A stretch of 42,104 bases of DNA from Phormidesmis priestleyi ULC007 (GTDB lineage Bacteria > Cyanobacteriota > Cyanobacteriia > Leptolyngbyales > Leptolyngbyaceae), in the NCBI RefSeq assembly GCF_001895925.1, contig NZ_MPPI01000007.1:164688-206791 (forward strand), given 5' to 3'. The stretch's first letter is position 1, and the number at the start of each line of letters is the position of its first letter. The notes under the pieces are model-generated. The model was not told the DNA's origin, searched no databases, and saw nothing but the letters and a program-made list of their open reading frames with translations. This document shows positions 27,724 to 36,485 of the stretch, in pieces. A program made the position numbers and the translations under genes.

Positions 27724-28292
27724 TGCAACGCCTCGCGTGAGGCAAACGGAGCAAATAGTCTTGGAATCATTGAGAAAATATTATCCGCAGATTGGGATTG
27801 TTGATCACAGCCTAAAGACTCTTTAGTATCAACACCCGTTTTAGAGTTCACGCCTTGGGCGGTTTGACAAAGTTCCTTAACTTGGGCACCGTCTAGAATC
27901 GCATCACTAAAATCTGCGCCCGTGATGTTTACCCGATCGAAGGTCGATCGCAACAAAATCACTTCTGTCAAAATCGCATCGCTCAAATTTGCCTCAGTGA
28001 ATTTAATCTGATCCATCAACGCATTCGTCAGGTTTGCCCCGTGCAGGTTTGTCTTAGTCAGCACCGAAGCGCTCAAAACAATGCCCTGCATTTCGGCATT
28101 AGCAAAATTTGTGCTTTCGAGATTGGTGTTTGAGAATTCTGCCGATCGTAAGTTTTGCCCCGAAAAATCTTTTCGAGACAACTCAGCGTTGCTAAACGAA
28201 AGCGGGGGCGGATAGTCTAACGCCTGAGCGGGTAGGGGATGACTGCACAGAATTAAAGCCAGTAAAAATGCAGCCAATCGCCAAAAAAACAT
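27720..28292 (-). CDS. Exported (lumenal/periplasmic) pentapeptide-repeat protein 1
   Basis: 190 aa. Signal peptide about 1-25 (LAAFLLALILCSHPLPAQA, cleavage after AQA). Residues about 35-135 are pentapeptide repeats (DFSGQNLRSAEF, ANLTNALMDQ, ADFSDAILDG). The C-terminal cap has two cysteines in a pattern shared with its neighbour: ELC...G-V-N-x-KTG-x-DT-x-ESLGC, a likely disulfide. This is the layout of thylakoid-lumen pentapeptide proteins of plants and cyanobacteria, whose function is unknown. It overlaps purK by 4 bp and follows its paralogue by 65 bp. Confidence 0.92.
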   Translation of the reverse strand: MFFWRLAAFLLALILCSHPLPAQALDYPPPLSFSNAELSRKDFSGQNLRSAEFSNTNLESTNFANAEMQGIVLSASVLTKTNLHGANLTNALMDQIKFTEANLSDAILTEVILLRSTFDRVNITGADFSDAILDGAQVKELCQTAQGVNSKTGVDTKESLGCDQQSQSADNIFSMIPRLFAPFASREALQ

Positions 28293-28357
28293 AAGACAGA
28301 ATTCTCCCAGTGATCAGTCGTTGTCAGCTTATCGCATTTAGAGATGAGGCTTTTAAG

Positions 28358-28897
28358 CTATGATTTGCATCCCAACGATTCTCGCGTATCTGCACCCGTT
28401 TTTGGGTTGACACCGCTTGCCGCTTTGCAGAGTTCTTTCACCTGAAGACCGCTCAAAATTGCACCACTAAAATCGGCACCTGTGACGGTCACATCCTTAA
28501 ATATAGTTCTCAGCAACATAGCATCGGTGAGCACTGCATCATTTAAGTTCACCTTAGACAACCGGACTTGATCCATCATCACCTGGTTCATGTTTGCGCC
28601 CTGAAAATTGGTTTCTTTTAGGGTAGAAGTGCTAAAAACTGCTCCTTCTAAATTGGCGTTGATGAAATTGGCTTGATCGAGATCAGCACCCGGAAATTCT
28701 TCTGAGCGTAGGTCTGCACCCGAAAAGTCTTTGTTTGCTAATCCTTCATTTGAGTAGTCGAGCGATTTGCCACTGGCTGCCGCAGATGCCGCTGCCTGTG
28801 CAGGAAGGGCACTAACACACCAGACCAAAACCACTAGCAGCAGAGAGATGACTCTGGAGAGCAACGTTTTAGAAAATACCAAAGGTTTATGGGTCAT
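28358..28897 (-). CDS. Exported (lumenal/periplasmic) pentapeptide-repeat protein 2
   Basis: 179 aa. Signal peptide about 1-36 ([20 protein letters not shown] then AQA). Pentapeptide repeats from about 50 to 150 ([19 protein letters not shown] and others) and the same two-cysteine C-terminus (KELC...SLGCKS ending the protein). It is a tandem duplicate of the next gene downstream, in which the C-terminus is longer. The start overlaps the end of the CbiG-like gene by 11 bp. Two consecutive paralogues kept side by side suggest non-identical roles or a complex. Confidence 0.92.
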   Translation of the reverse strand: MTHKPLVFSKTLLSRVISLLLVVLVWCVSALPAQAAASAAASGKSLDYSNEGLANKDFSGADLRSEEFPGADLDQANFINANLEGAVFSTSTLKETNFQGANMNQVMMDQVRLSKVNLNDAVLTDAMLLRTIFKDVTVTGADFSGAILSGLQVKELCKAASGVNPKTGADTRESLGCKS

Positions 28898-29660
28898 GGT
28901 TGAGGATTGAGAGAACGTCCTCTATTAGTGTAGGGTCGTCGGTATATTCTCGATCAGCTTGCGCGATCGCCACCGTCACAGATCCAGGCTGTTCTTCGAC
29001 TCGGATGATTTTTTTTTCAACCCGCAGAGAACTTTGAATTGCAGAATCAGCCGTCTTATAAGGCAGAGTCGCCAAAATCGCGGCAGCTTCGGCAACGCTA
29101 AACGTCCCAATCTCAAAGGCATCTGACGGATTTGGGACGGTGACAGCGCTCAAGGCTTCAGCAGAAAAGAGTCGTAAAGGAAAATTACGATCGCTACAAA
29201 ATTTCACGAGTCCCGCTTCGTTGGCTTTGCGGTCGATCGTGGCAATTCCGGCGATCGCGGCTTCTGCGAGGTGATGCGATCGCAAAGTTTTCTGAATGGC
29301 GTATTCGATTAGTGGCTCTGGCGTTCCGCGTTGACAACCGATTCCCACCCAAAGCACTCTAGGATGCCACTGCACTTTTGGCAAAACCGATTCGGGCGCA
29401 AACCGTCTTTGGAGAGGGCTAATCCAAATCCGCGCCTTGGGTTCGGGAGGCTTTTCTCGCGTGGTTGCCGTGTAGTCAGGAAAGCCAAAATAGAAGCAAT
29501 GATCAGGCGGCAGAAGAAACTGCCATCTCGTTGATCCAGCTTCCTGAATGATTTGTATGGGATCTTGACGAGCGATCGCCGCCCGCACTCCTGCCCAATC
29601 TCCCGTTCCACGCTGCCACCCATATAAAGTATCCAGGGCATCGACTTCAAGTAATTCCAT
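28887..29660 (-). CDS. CbiG-like cobalamin biosynthesis protein (C-terminal domain type)
   Basis: 257 aa from the ATG at 29660, which has AGGATCAGG just upstream; a TTG nine codons earlier is less likely. The second half matches the CbiG C-terminal domain: [60 protein letters not shown] and VTVAIA. CbiG opens the ring lactone of cobalt-precorrin-5A. The first about 115 residues ([19 protein letters not shown]) recall only part of the CbiG N-terminal and central regions, so this protein is shorter than full CbiG; it may work with a partner or in a modified role. It is first in a cluster with two lumenal pentapeptide genes and purK, with no visible link to cobalamin. Confidence 0.82.
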   Translation of the reverse strand: MELLEVDALDTLYGWQRGTGDWAGVRAAIARQDPIQIIQEAGSTRWQFLLPPDHCFYFGFPDYTATTREKPPEPKARIWISPLQRRFAPESVLPKVQWHPRVLWVGIGCQRGTPEPLIEYAIQKTLRSHHLAEAAIAGIATIDRKANEAGLVKFCSDRNFPLRLFSAEALSAVTVPNPSDAFEIGTFSVAEAAAILATLPYKTADSAIQSSLRVEKKIIRVEEQPGSVTVAIAQADREYTDDPTLIEDVLSILNHDP

Positions 29661-29922
29661 TTGCCTGATCCTACTTTCACAGTGCAAAATAGTTTTGACG
29701 GTGGGTGATTCTGATAAAGTCTACGATCTAGTCCAAAAGTGTGAGAATGCAGACTTCTTTAAAGCGGTTTAATAACCGTAACCTGGGTAATTATTGCAAC
29801 CACCTACCGAAGTTCCTGAAACAATTAAGAATCCTGGAATAAAGGGTTAGCGTGTCTTCAAGTGCCGAGCGATTCTTCAATTTAGGTATCATCAGATCAT
29901 TACTCCCTATAGCTAAAAGACG

Positions 29923-30999
29923 ATGGTTCGAGCTTTTTCACGACTCACAATCCCAGTTGCACTCGCTTTAGCTAGCACAGTGCTGATAACTGGCTGCGAT
30001 GATGCCTCCGAAATTGTTGCTTCGTCGTCTACAAAAAGCCTTGATTTAGAACTCAATGACCCCACTTACTATGTTAATTTAGGCACCGAACTGAGAGCCA
30101 GCCAGAAACTAGAAGCCGCGATCGCCGCCTACCGAAAAGCCATTCAAATCGATTTCAGAAATGTCCAAGCTTATCAGGGGCTAGGTAGCACGCTTTATGA
30201 CCAAGGAAGACTCGAAGAAGCGATCGCCACTTATGGAAGAGCCGTTCAAATCAGTGTAGATAACGCTGAAGCCTATTGTGGTTTAGGCAACGCCCTGCTT
30301 GAGCAAAAACGCCCCGAAGAAGCGATCGCGGCTTATCACAGAGCAATTCAGATTAACCCAACCCTGACCCATGCTTATAGTGGGCTAGGGAATGCGTTGC
30401 GTGAACTCAAGAAATTTTCGGCGGCAATTAACGCTTATCAGAAGGCTCTCTCGCTGCCAGAAGTCAAAGGAACGACGGCTAGCGCCCATACGATCGCCTA
30501 TGTAGGATTGGGTCGATCGCTACACAAGCAAGGAAAATCTGAGGAGGCGATCGCGCTCTACCGCAAAGCAATCAGCCTCGACTCGCGCTATGCCGTGACC
30601 TATCTCTATCTGGGCGACACGCTCTTCAATCAGAAGCGTTTAGAAGAAGCGTCACGCACTTACCGAAAAGCATTAAATTTACCCAACCTCAAAAAACCGA
30701 AGCTGATCAGCAGTCATGCTTTAGCACACAATGGTTTAGGGTTAGTGCTTCAGCGTCAAGGCAAAACCCACCTCGCGATCGGCGAATATCAGCAAGCGCT
30801 GAAATTAGACCTTAGCTGTGAAGTGGCAGGCGAAAACCTCAGACGGGCGAAACGATTGTTGGCGAAACAGCCTCCAAAACTCAAGCCTCAACCGAAGCAA
30901 AAATCGAAACAAACGTTAGAGGATGTTAGCAATGTCTCGTGGGTGTTGTTGCTACGATCGCTCAAAACGGTCGGCACCGCCAGAACTACCGTGGATTAG
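29923..30999 (+). CDS. TPR-repeat lipoprotein
   Basis: 358 aa. The N-terminus has a signal peptide ending in a lipobox, LITGC (Cys25), so it is probably lipid-anchored in a membrane facing the periplasm or lumen. Residues about 45-310 contain about seven tetratricopeptide repeats with the usual LGxxLxxxxxxEEAIAAYRKAIxxxP pattern. A basic, proline- and lysine-rich tail follows (about 312-335). TPRs are protein-docking modules; the partner is unknown. It stands alone, divergent from the CbiG-like gene, and ends near repeat copy B. Confidence 0.88.
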   Translation: MVRAFSRLTIPVALALASTVLITGCDDASEIVASSSTKSLDLELNDPTYYVNLGTELRASQKLEAAIAAYRKAIQIDFRNVQAYQGLGSTLYDQGRLEEAIATYGRAVQISVDNAEAYCGLGNALLEQKRPEEAIAAYHRAIQINPTLTHAYSGLGNALRELKKFSAAINAYQKALSLPEVKGTTASAHTIAYVGLGRSLHKQGKSEEAIALYRKAISLDSRYAVTYLYLGDTLFNQKRLEEASRTYRKALNLPNLKKPKLISSHALAHNGLGLVLQRQGKTHLAIGEYQQALKLDLSCEVAGENLRRAKRLLAKQPPKLKPQPKQKSKQTLEDVSNVSWVLLLRSLKTVGTARTTVD

Positions 31000-31014
31000 A
31001 ACGAAATCTGCGTC

Positions 31015-31080
31015 AGGGCAGGGCACAACCGTGCCCATTATCTTTGCAAGTAACCAATATTATTTAATCCACTCTTCTAA
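31015..31080. repeat. Intergenic repeat, copy B
   Basis: GGGCAC-AACC-GTGCCC hairpin (31021-31036), then CATTATCTTTGCAAGTAACC and TATTATTTAATCCAC. Aligns with copy A at 3523-3580. It again lies between two convergent gene ends (TPR lipoprotein and ndhB). Confidence 0.6.
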
Positions 31081-31086
31081 ATAAAG

Positions 31087-31114
31087 AATCGCCCCCAGTC
31101 ATCTGAGAGCGATT
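31087..31114 (-). terminator. Probable terminator of ndhB
   Basis: AATCGC/GCGATT stem with a 16-nt loop, followed on the minus strand by CTTTATTT, 20 bp after the ndhB stop. Confidence 0.5.
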
Positions 31115-31134
31115 TGAGTTTCTGAAACCAGCGA

Positions 31135-32703
31135 TTACAGATTCACAGGAGTCCGATCGACCTTGTGACTCACCTGAATCGCAGGCTTCTGCATGGCTTG
31201 TTGCAGCATCGGCGTTTGGGTTACCGAGTCATTTGCCAGCGTAAACAGAGGATTAGAAAGAATACCCGCGATCGTGGTTGCGACCAATGTCAGCACCAAA
31301 CCCACCTGCAACGGGCGCATTCCCGGTAGATTCCAGCTAATTTCAGGATAGTTTTTCACCGCCTCAGACATTTCTTGCGGCTCTTTGACCACCATCATCT
31401 TCACCACACGAATGTAGTAATAGATGGAAATTACGCTCGTCAACAGACCCAACAGCACAAGCGGATAAGCTCCCGCCTGCCAACCTGCCCAAAAGATATA
31501 TAGTTTGCCAAAGAAGCCAGCGAGTGGAGGAATTCCGCCTAGTGACAAGAGGCAGATACTCAACGCCAGGGTCAAAAGCGGGTCTTTTTGATACAAGCCA
31601 CCATATTCGCTAATCTGGTCGGTGCCCGTTCTCAGCGTGAAAAGAATCACACAGGTAAACGCGCCCAGGTTCATGAATAGATAGATCATCAGGTAAAACA
31701 CCATGCTGGCGTAACCCGCGTCACTGCCGATGACTAACCCAATCATCACGAAGCCTGCTTGCCCGATCGACGAATACGCCAACAGCCGCTTCATACTCGT
31801 CTGTGCCAGCGCCACCACGTTTCCCAGCACCATACTGAGAATTGCTAGTGTAGTCATGACAAAGTGCCACTGTTCGGTGACGAGTGGGAATGCCGTCACC
31901 AAAAGCCGAATTGCCAGCGCAAATCCCGCCGCTTTAGAGCCAACCGACAGAAAAGCCACTACCGGAGTGGGAGAGCCTTCATAAACATCGGGTGTCCATT
32001 GGTGGAATGGAACCGCCGCAATCTTAAAGGCGATCCCCGCAATCACAAAGACGAGGGCGATGACCAGACCGATCGAGTCCGCCAATCCCGCTGCCCCAAT
32101 CTGAGTGGAAATTTTGCTCAAATTCGTCTCGCCGCCTGATAACCCATAGAGCAGCGAAGTTCCATACAAGAAAATGGCAGAACTCGAAGCCCCAATCAGC
32201 AGATATTTCAATGCCGCTTCGTTAGAGCGGGGATCACGCTTGGTATAGCCCGTCAGCAAATATGAAGAGATACTCAGCGTTTCTAGCGCGACATAGACGG
32301 TGACTAGCTCATCTGCACCAGAGAGGAACATGCCTCCTACCGTTGCGGTGAGTAGAATAATCAAAAACTCTGCCAGAGCCGTGCCTGACTGCTCGACATA
32401 GCGGATCGACATCAAAATCGTCACGGCGGCTGAGAGCGCGACGATTCCCCGAAACACAATGCTGAGATTATCACTGTTATATTCACCCAGAAACGCGATC
32501 GGAGCCGTCGTATTCCACAAAAAGTAGAGGGCACCGAACGCTGTGAGCAAACCGCCGATCGCAAAATAAGGAGTCCACTTTGACGAAGCAGCACGTCCAA
32601 CAATGAGATCACCGATCATCACAATCAAGAGCGTTGTGATCACAATGATTTCTGGCAAGATTGCTCCAGTGTTTAACTGGGCTACAAGCGTAGCAAAATC
32701 CAT
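31135..32703 (-). CDS. ndhB: NAD(P)H-quinone oxidoreductase subunit 2 (NdhB)
   Basis: 522 aa. Antiporter-like proton-pumping subunit of the NDH-1 complex used in respiration, cyclic electron flow and CO2 uptake. About fourteen hydrophobic helices are visible. Family landmarks: [66 protein letters not shown] ([10 protein letters not shown] is diagnostic), [18 protein letters not shown] and [18 protein letters not shown]. Length and start match other cyanobacterial NdhB proteins. It is divergent from topA over 553 bp and is not clustered with other ndh genes, as is usual in cyanobacteria. Confidence 0.98.
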   Translation of the reverse strand: MDFATLVAQLNTGAILPEIIVITTLLIVMIGDLIVGRAASSKWTPYFAIGGLLTAFGALYFLWNTTAPIAFLGEYNSDNLSIVFRGIVALSAAVTILMSIRYVEQSGTALAEFLIILLTATVGGMFLSGADELVTVYVALETLSISSYLLTGYTKRDPRSNEAALKYLLIGASSSAIFLYGTSLLYGLSGGETNLSKISTQIGAAGLADSIGLVIALVFVIAGIAFKIAAVPFHQWTPDVYEGSPTPVVAFLSVGSKAAGFALAIRLLVTAFPLVTEQWHFVMTTLAILSMVLGNVVALAQTSMKRLLAYSSIGQAGFVMIGLVIGSDAGYASMVFYLMIYLFMNLGAFTCVILFTLRTGTDQISEYGGLYQKDPLLTLALSICLLSLGGIPPLAGFFGKLYIFWAGWQAGAYPLVLLGLLTSVISIYYYIRVVKMMVVKEPQEMSEAVKNYPEISWNLPGMRPLQVGLVLTLVATTIAGILSNPLFTLANDSVTQTPMLQQAMQKPAIQVSHKVDRTPVNL

Positions 32704-33256
32704 AGAGATTAGTCCGATTGAGCAGGGTTAACAAAAAATTTAAACTGGGCAACCCGATCGACCGGGTGAAGTTAGAAAGTGTGATTCTTTTAGGGATTCT
32801 ATCGCGCTAGACTGTCACCTTCCCGTTAAATTCTACCGATTCAGGCTGGAATTGGATTGTTTCACCCCTTCATAGCCATTGAGTTGAGTCTATGTTAATT
32901 TGCCTGAACCGATGATTTTCTGAAGACGAAAGTTGAAAAATGGGTGGTTTGTAATTTTGCTGCGGTAGAGATATCCGACCGGAATTAGTCAGGAAATCTT
33001 CCCAAAACTTTGTGTTAAATCGATCTTGCCCATGAGTATGGTTATAAGTTATGGGGAACGCCCTTGACTGAAAACAATTTGAAATTGTCACTATATATTG
33101 AAGGTGACTTTAGAAAACTGCTCGTTGGCACATCAGGATTTGAAAAGTTACTTTATTGAAATCAGGCGATCGTTCAGATTTGGTGTTATTGATTAAATAC
33201 ACACGCTGCCTCACTCATCCGCTCCCCCTGCTCTCTTCTAAAAGTTAACGAGACTC
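32704..33256. other. 553-bp divergent region ndhB/topA
   Basis: No convincing gene; a 73-codon minus-strand frame (32870-33091) has no family features. A weak hairpin ACCCG/CGGGT is at 32752-32767. A possible topA promoter is TTGGCA with a poorly matching -10 seventeen bases on, near 33125-33153. The sequence is A/T-rich. Confidence 0.4.
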
Positions 33257-36034
33257 ATGTCAACTCTTGTCATCGTTGAATCCCCTACTAAAGCCCGCAC
33301 CATTCGCAACTATCTGCCCTCGACTTATCGGGTAGAGGCATCGATGGGGCACGTGCGCGATTTGCCTCAATCTGCCGCTGACATCCCGGCATCCGTCAAG
33401 GGTGAAAAGTGGGCACAGTTAGGAGTCAACGTCGATTCTAATTTTGAACCTCTATACATTGTTCCGCAAGACAAAAAGAAGATTGTCAAGGAACTTAAAG
33501 AAGCCCTTAAAGGTGTCGATGAACTGCTGTTAGCAACTGACGAAGACCGCGAGGGGGAAAGCATTAGCTGGCACTTATTGCAACTGCTGCAACCCAAAGT
33601 GCCGATCAAACGCATGGTGTTCCATGAGATCACCGAAGAGGCGATTCAAGACGCGATTCGCAACTGCCGAGATGTAGACGAAAAGCTAGTTCGTGCCCAA
33701 GAGACGCGACGCATTCTTGATCGCTTAGTCGGCTACACGCTTTCCCCACTGCTTTGGAAAAAGATCGCAATGGGTCTTTCAGCAGGGCGCGTTCAATCGG
33801 TCGCGGTTCGAGTGCTAGTCAAGCGAGAACGAGAGCGCCGAGCTTTTCGTAAAGGATCTTACTGGGATCTGAAAGCGCTACTGGCAGTTGGCGAAAATAG
33901 TAAGAAAACAAACGAGTTTGAAGCCCGACTCATGACCCTGGGGGGTCGCAAACTAGCGACAGGTGCCGACTTCGACGAATCGACGGGTCAAATTGTGGCA
34001 GGTCGCAACGTTCTCTTGCTCAACGAAGCAGAAACTAGAGTTTTGCAAGAGCGCCTCGCTGACAAAACTTGGACAGTTTCGGATCAAGAAGAGCGCCCGG
34101 TGACGCGGAAGCCATCGCCTCCTTTCACCACATCTACCCTGCAACAAGAATCGAATCGTAAATTAGGACTATCTGCCCGTGACACAATGCGGACGGCTCA
34201 GAGCCTTTATGAGCAAGGCTACATCACCTACATGAGAACAGATTCTGTGCATCTGTCTGGGCAAGCGATCGCCGCTTCTCGCGAATGCGTCCAGCAAATG
34301 TATGGAACCGAGTATCTCAGCCCTCAGCCTCGCCAATACACCACCAAAAGCAAAGGTGCTCAAGAAGCCCACGAAGCGATTCGCCCTGCGGGAAGCAGTT
34401 TTCGCACGCCGCAGCAAACCAATCTGAGCGGACGTGATTTGAAGCTCTACGATTTGATCTGGAAGCGCACCGTTGCCACTCAGATGGCAGATGCCCGGCA
34501 AACTCAAATCACCGTCCAAATTCAAGTTGAAGACGCGGGGTTTCGGGCTAGTGGCAAACGGATTGACTTTGCAGGTTTCTTCCGCGCTTATGTCGAGGGT
34601 TCTGATGATCCTAGTGCAGCGATCGAGAGCCAAGAAGTCATTCTTCCTACCATGCGCGTCGGCGATCACCCCAACTGCCGGAATTTGGAAGCGATCGGGC
34701 ATGAAACCCAACCGCCTGCCCGTTACACCGAAGCCTCTCTGGTCAAAACCCTAGAGAGTGAAGGCATTGGTCGCCCCAGCACCTACGCCAGCATCATCAG
34801 CACCATCCTTGCGAAGGGCTACGCTCAGTTAGTCGGCAATGCACTGATCCCAACCTTCACTGCATTTGCGGTCACCGATCTTTTAGAGAAGCATTTCCCT
34901 GAGATTGTTGACCCTAGCTTCACCTCAAAAATGGAGCAAACTCTGGATGACATCGCTACGGGCGAAGTGCAGTGGCTTCCTTATCTTCGTGAGTTCTACT
35001 CTGGTGAAGAAGGCTTAGAAAAACAGGTCAAAGATCGCGAGAGCCAAATTGATCCCAAAGAAGCCCGGACAATTCACTTTGGCGATTTGGATGCAAAAAT
35101 TCGCATTAGCAAGACTGGGGCTTATATTGAGTCAGAAAGCGGCAATATCAACCTACCCAAAGATATGCCGCCTGCTGATCTGAATGCAGAACAAGTCGAA
35201 ATTCTGCTTCAAGGTCCTAAGAAATTGGGGGTTCATCCTGAGAATGGTGAGCCGATTTACGTCAAGCTGGGTCCCTATGGGCACTATGTGCAACTGGGCG
35301 ATAAGTCTGATGCTAATCCGAAGCCCAAAAACGTGTCCCTTCCTAAAGGGGTGACTCCTGAAAGCGTGACGATCGAACAAGCCGTTGGCTTGCTGGCGCT
35401 CCCTCGGACTTTAGGAATGCACCCTGACACTGGCAGAAAAGTGCAGGCGAGTTTAGGTCCTTATGGTCCTTATATTGTCCACGATTTAGGGAAAGGCGAA
35501 GACGGCAAAGTTCACAAAGACTATCGATCGCTCAAAGCTGCTGACAACGTTCTCACCGTGGACTTCGATCGCGCCCTGCAACTGTTAGCAGAACCTAAAG
35601 CCGTAAGAGGCAAACGAGGCACTGCCAAGCCCTTGCGTGAATTAGGTGCCCACCCTGAAGAGGGAGATCCTGTCAACATCTACGATGGCCCTTATGGGGC
35701 ATACATCAAGTATGGCAAGGTGAACGCTTCGCTGCCCGAAGGTGAGACGGTCGAATCTATCACGATGGAAACGGCGCTCGGCGCGATCGCTGCCAAAGCC
35801 GGAACCAAAGCCGGAACCAAAGGTCGTAAAACGACTGGCAAGACGACAGGACGATCGAAGAAGGCAGTAGCCGACAGCGAGACCGAAACCACCGCCCAGA
35901 AAACGACTCAGAAAGCCAGTACGACTAAAAAGGCGACAACTTCTAAATCGACGACCAAGAAAACGACAGCTAAAACAGCCGCCGCTAAGAAAACCACGAG
36001 TACCCGTAAGAAAGTGCAAACGGCTGAAGATTAG
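33257..36034 (+). CDS. topA: DNA topoisomerase I
   Basis: 925 aa. Type IA enzyme relaxing negative supercoils. N-terminal Toprim domain ([37 protein letters not shown]), core domain with active-site Tyr325 in [10 protein letters not shown], and HEAIRPAG. In place of zinc fingers the C-terminal third has four copies of a repeat built around LGxHPExGxxIxxxxGPYGPY (about residues 650-830), typical of cyanobacterial and many other bacterial forms. The last about 80 residues are a Lys/Thr/Ser/Ala-rich tail resembling histone H1, probably for non-specific DNA binding. GAG lies 6 bases before the ATG. Confidence 0.97.
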   Translation: MSTLVIVESPTKARTIRNYLPSTYRVEASMGHVRDLPQSAADIPASVKGEKWAQLGVNVDSNFEPLYIVPQDKKKIVKELKEALKGVDELLLATDEDREGESISWHLLQLLQPKVPIKRMVFHEITEEAIQDAIRNCRDVDEKLVRAQETRRILDRLVGYTLSPLLWKKIAMGLSAGRVQSVAVRVLVKRERERRAFRKGSYWDLKALLAVGENSKKTNEFEARLMTLGGRKLATGADFDESTGQIVAGRNVLLLNEAETRVLQERLADKTWTVSDQEERPVTRKPSPPFTTSTLQQESNRKLGLSARDTMRTAQSLYEQGYITYMRTDSVHLSGQAIAASRECVQQMYGTEYLSPQPRQYTTKSKGAQEAHEAIRPAGSSFRTPQQTNLSGRDLKLYDLIWKRTVATQMADARQTQITVQIQVEDAGFRASGKRIDFAGFFRAYVEGSDDPSAAIESQEVILPTMRVGDHPNCRNLEAIGHETQPPARYTEASLVKTLESEGIGRPSTYASIISTILAKGYAQLVGNALIPTFTAFAVTDLLEKHFPEIVDPSFTSKMEQTLDDIATGEVQWLPYLREFYSGEEGLEKQVKDRESQIDPKEARTIHFGDLDAKIRISKTGAYIESESGNINLPKDMPPADLNAEQVEILLQGPKKLGVHPENGEPIYVKLGPYGHYVQLGDKSDANPKPKNVSLPKGVTPESVTIEQAVGLLALPRTLGMHPDTGRKVQASLGPYGPYIVHDLGKGEDGKVHKDYRSLKAADNVLTVDFDRALQLLAEPKAVRGKRGTAKPLRELGAHPEEGDPVNIYDGPYGAYIKYGKVNASLPEGETVESITMETALGAIAAKAGTKAGTKGRKTTGKTTGRSKKAVADSETETTAQKTTQKASTTKKATTSKSTTKKTTAKTAAAKKTTSTRKKVQTAED

Positions 36035-36485
36035 TAAGCTTTCAAAGCTAAATTGATGATCTGTAGGGTTAGGACAGCTTTGGCGATCGGGTTGGCTGGC
36101 GAGTGAATCAAGTTTGGTAGCCAAAGGGTGATCGTCTTCATGACTTACAGGCTCCTAAAGGGCATCTCCCTTCAGCCGCTATTCGTGCTGTTGGGAGTGG
36201 TCCGAAAGCACGGACACGAATTTTGAAGCGGTTGGAAGCCTGTAGACGATCTGGCTCCTGAAACATCCAGACTCTATTTTTATCAGTTGCCATCAGTCAT
36301 CTATGCCAGTTACAAACGCCACAAGTTCAGAATTTGAATTCGACCCCGAAAACTTAGAGTAAGACGATGTAATCTTTAACCAGTCAGGGTTTTAGTCTTA
36401 AATTCACTTTCCGCTCTGCTATTCAGAATGGCTCGATCTCGATTGATTCGGTAGAGTTAGCTTAACTAGCTTATGCAGGTATATT
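36035..36485. other. 451-bp region downstream of topA with structured element
   Basis: Contains the nested palindrome at 36130-36251. A 19-codon frame at 36303-36362 (MPVTNATSSEFEFDPENLE) is acidic and lacks a ribosome site; not called. The rest shows nothing clear. Confidence 0.4.
36130..36251. repeat. 122-bp nested inverted-repeat element (possible structured RNA or MITE)
   Basis: Ends pair as GATCGTC...TACAGGCT with AGCCTGTAGACGATC. Inside are AAGGG-CATCT-CCCTT, then CCGCT/AGCGG enclosing CGTGCT-G-TTGGGA / TCCGAA-AGCACG. TTCGTG can pair either in that hairpin or with a later CACGAA, so two folds compete. Strand and nature are undetermined. Confidence 0.4.

Noticed and set aside
30034-30860. 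Sel1-type repeats in the TPR lipoprotein
   Set aside because: The 34-residue period with EEAIAAYRKAI fits TPR, not Sel1.
32870-33091. 73-codon minus-strand frame between ndhB and topA
   Set aside because: Composition and lack of motif suggest a chance frame in the divergent regulatory region.
35780-35860. Short duplications GCCGGAACCAAA in topA as a mobile repeat
   Set aside because: They belong to the low-complexity Lys/Thr tail of the protein.
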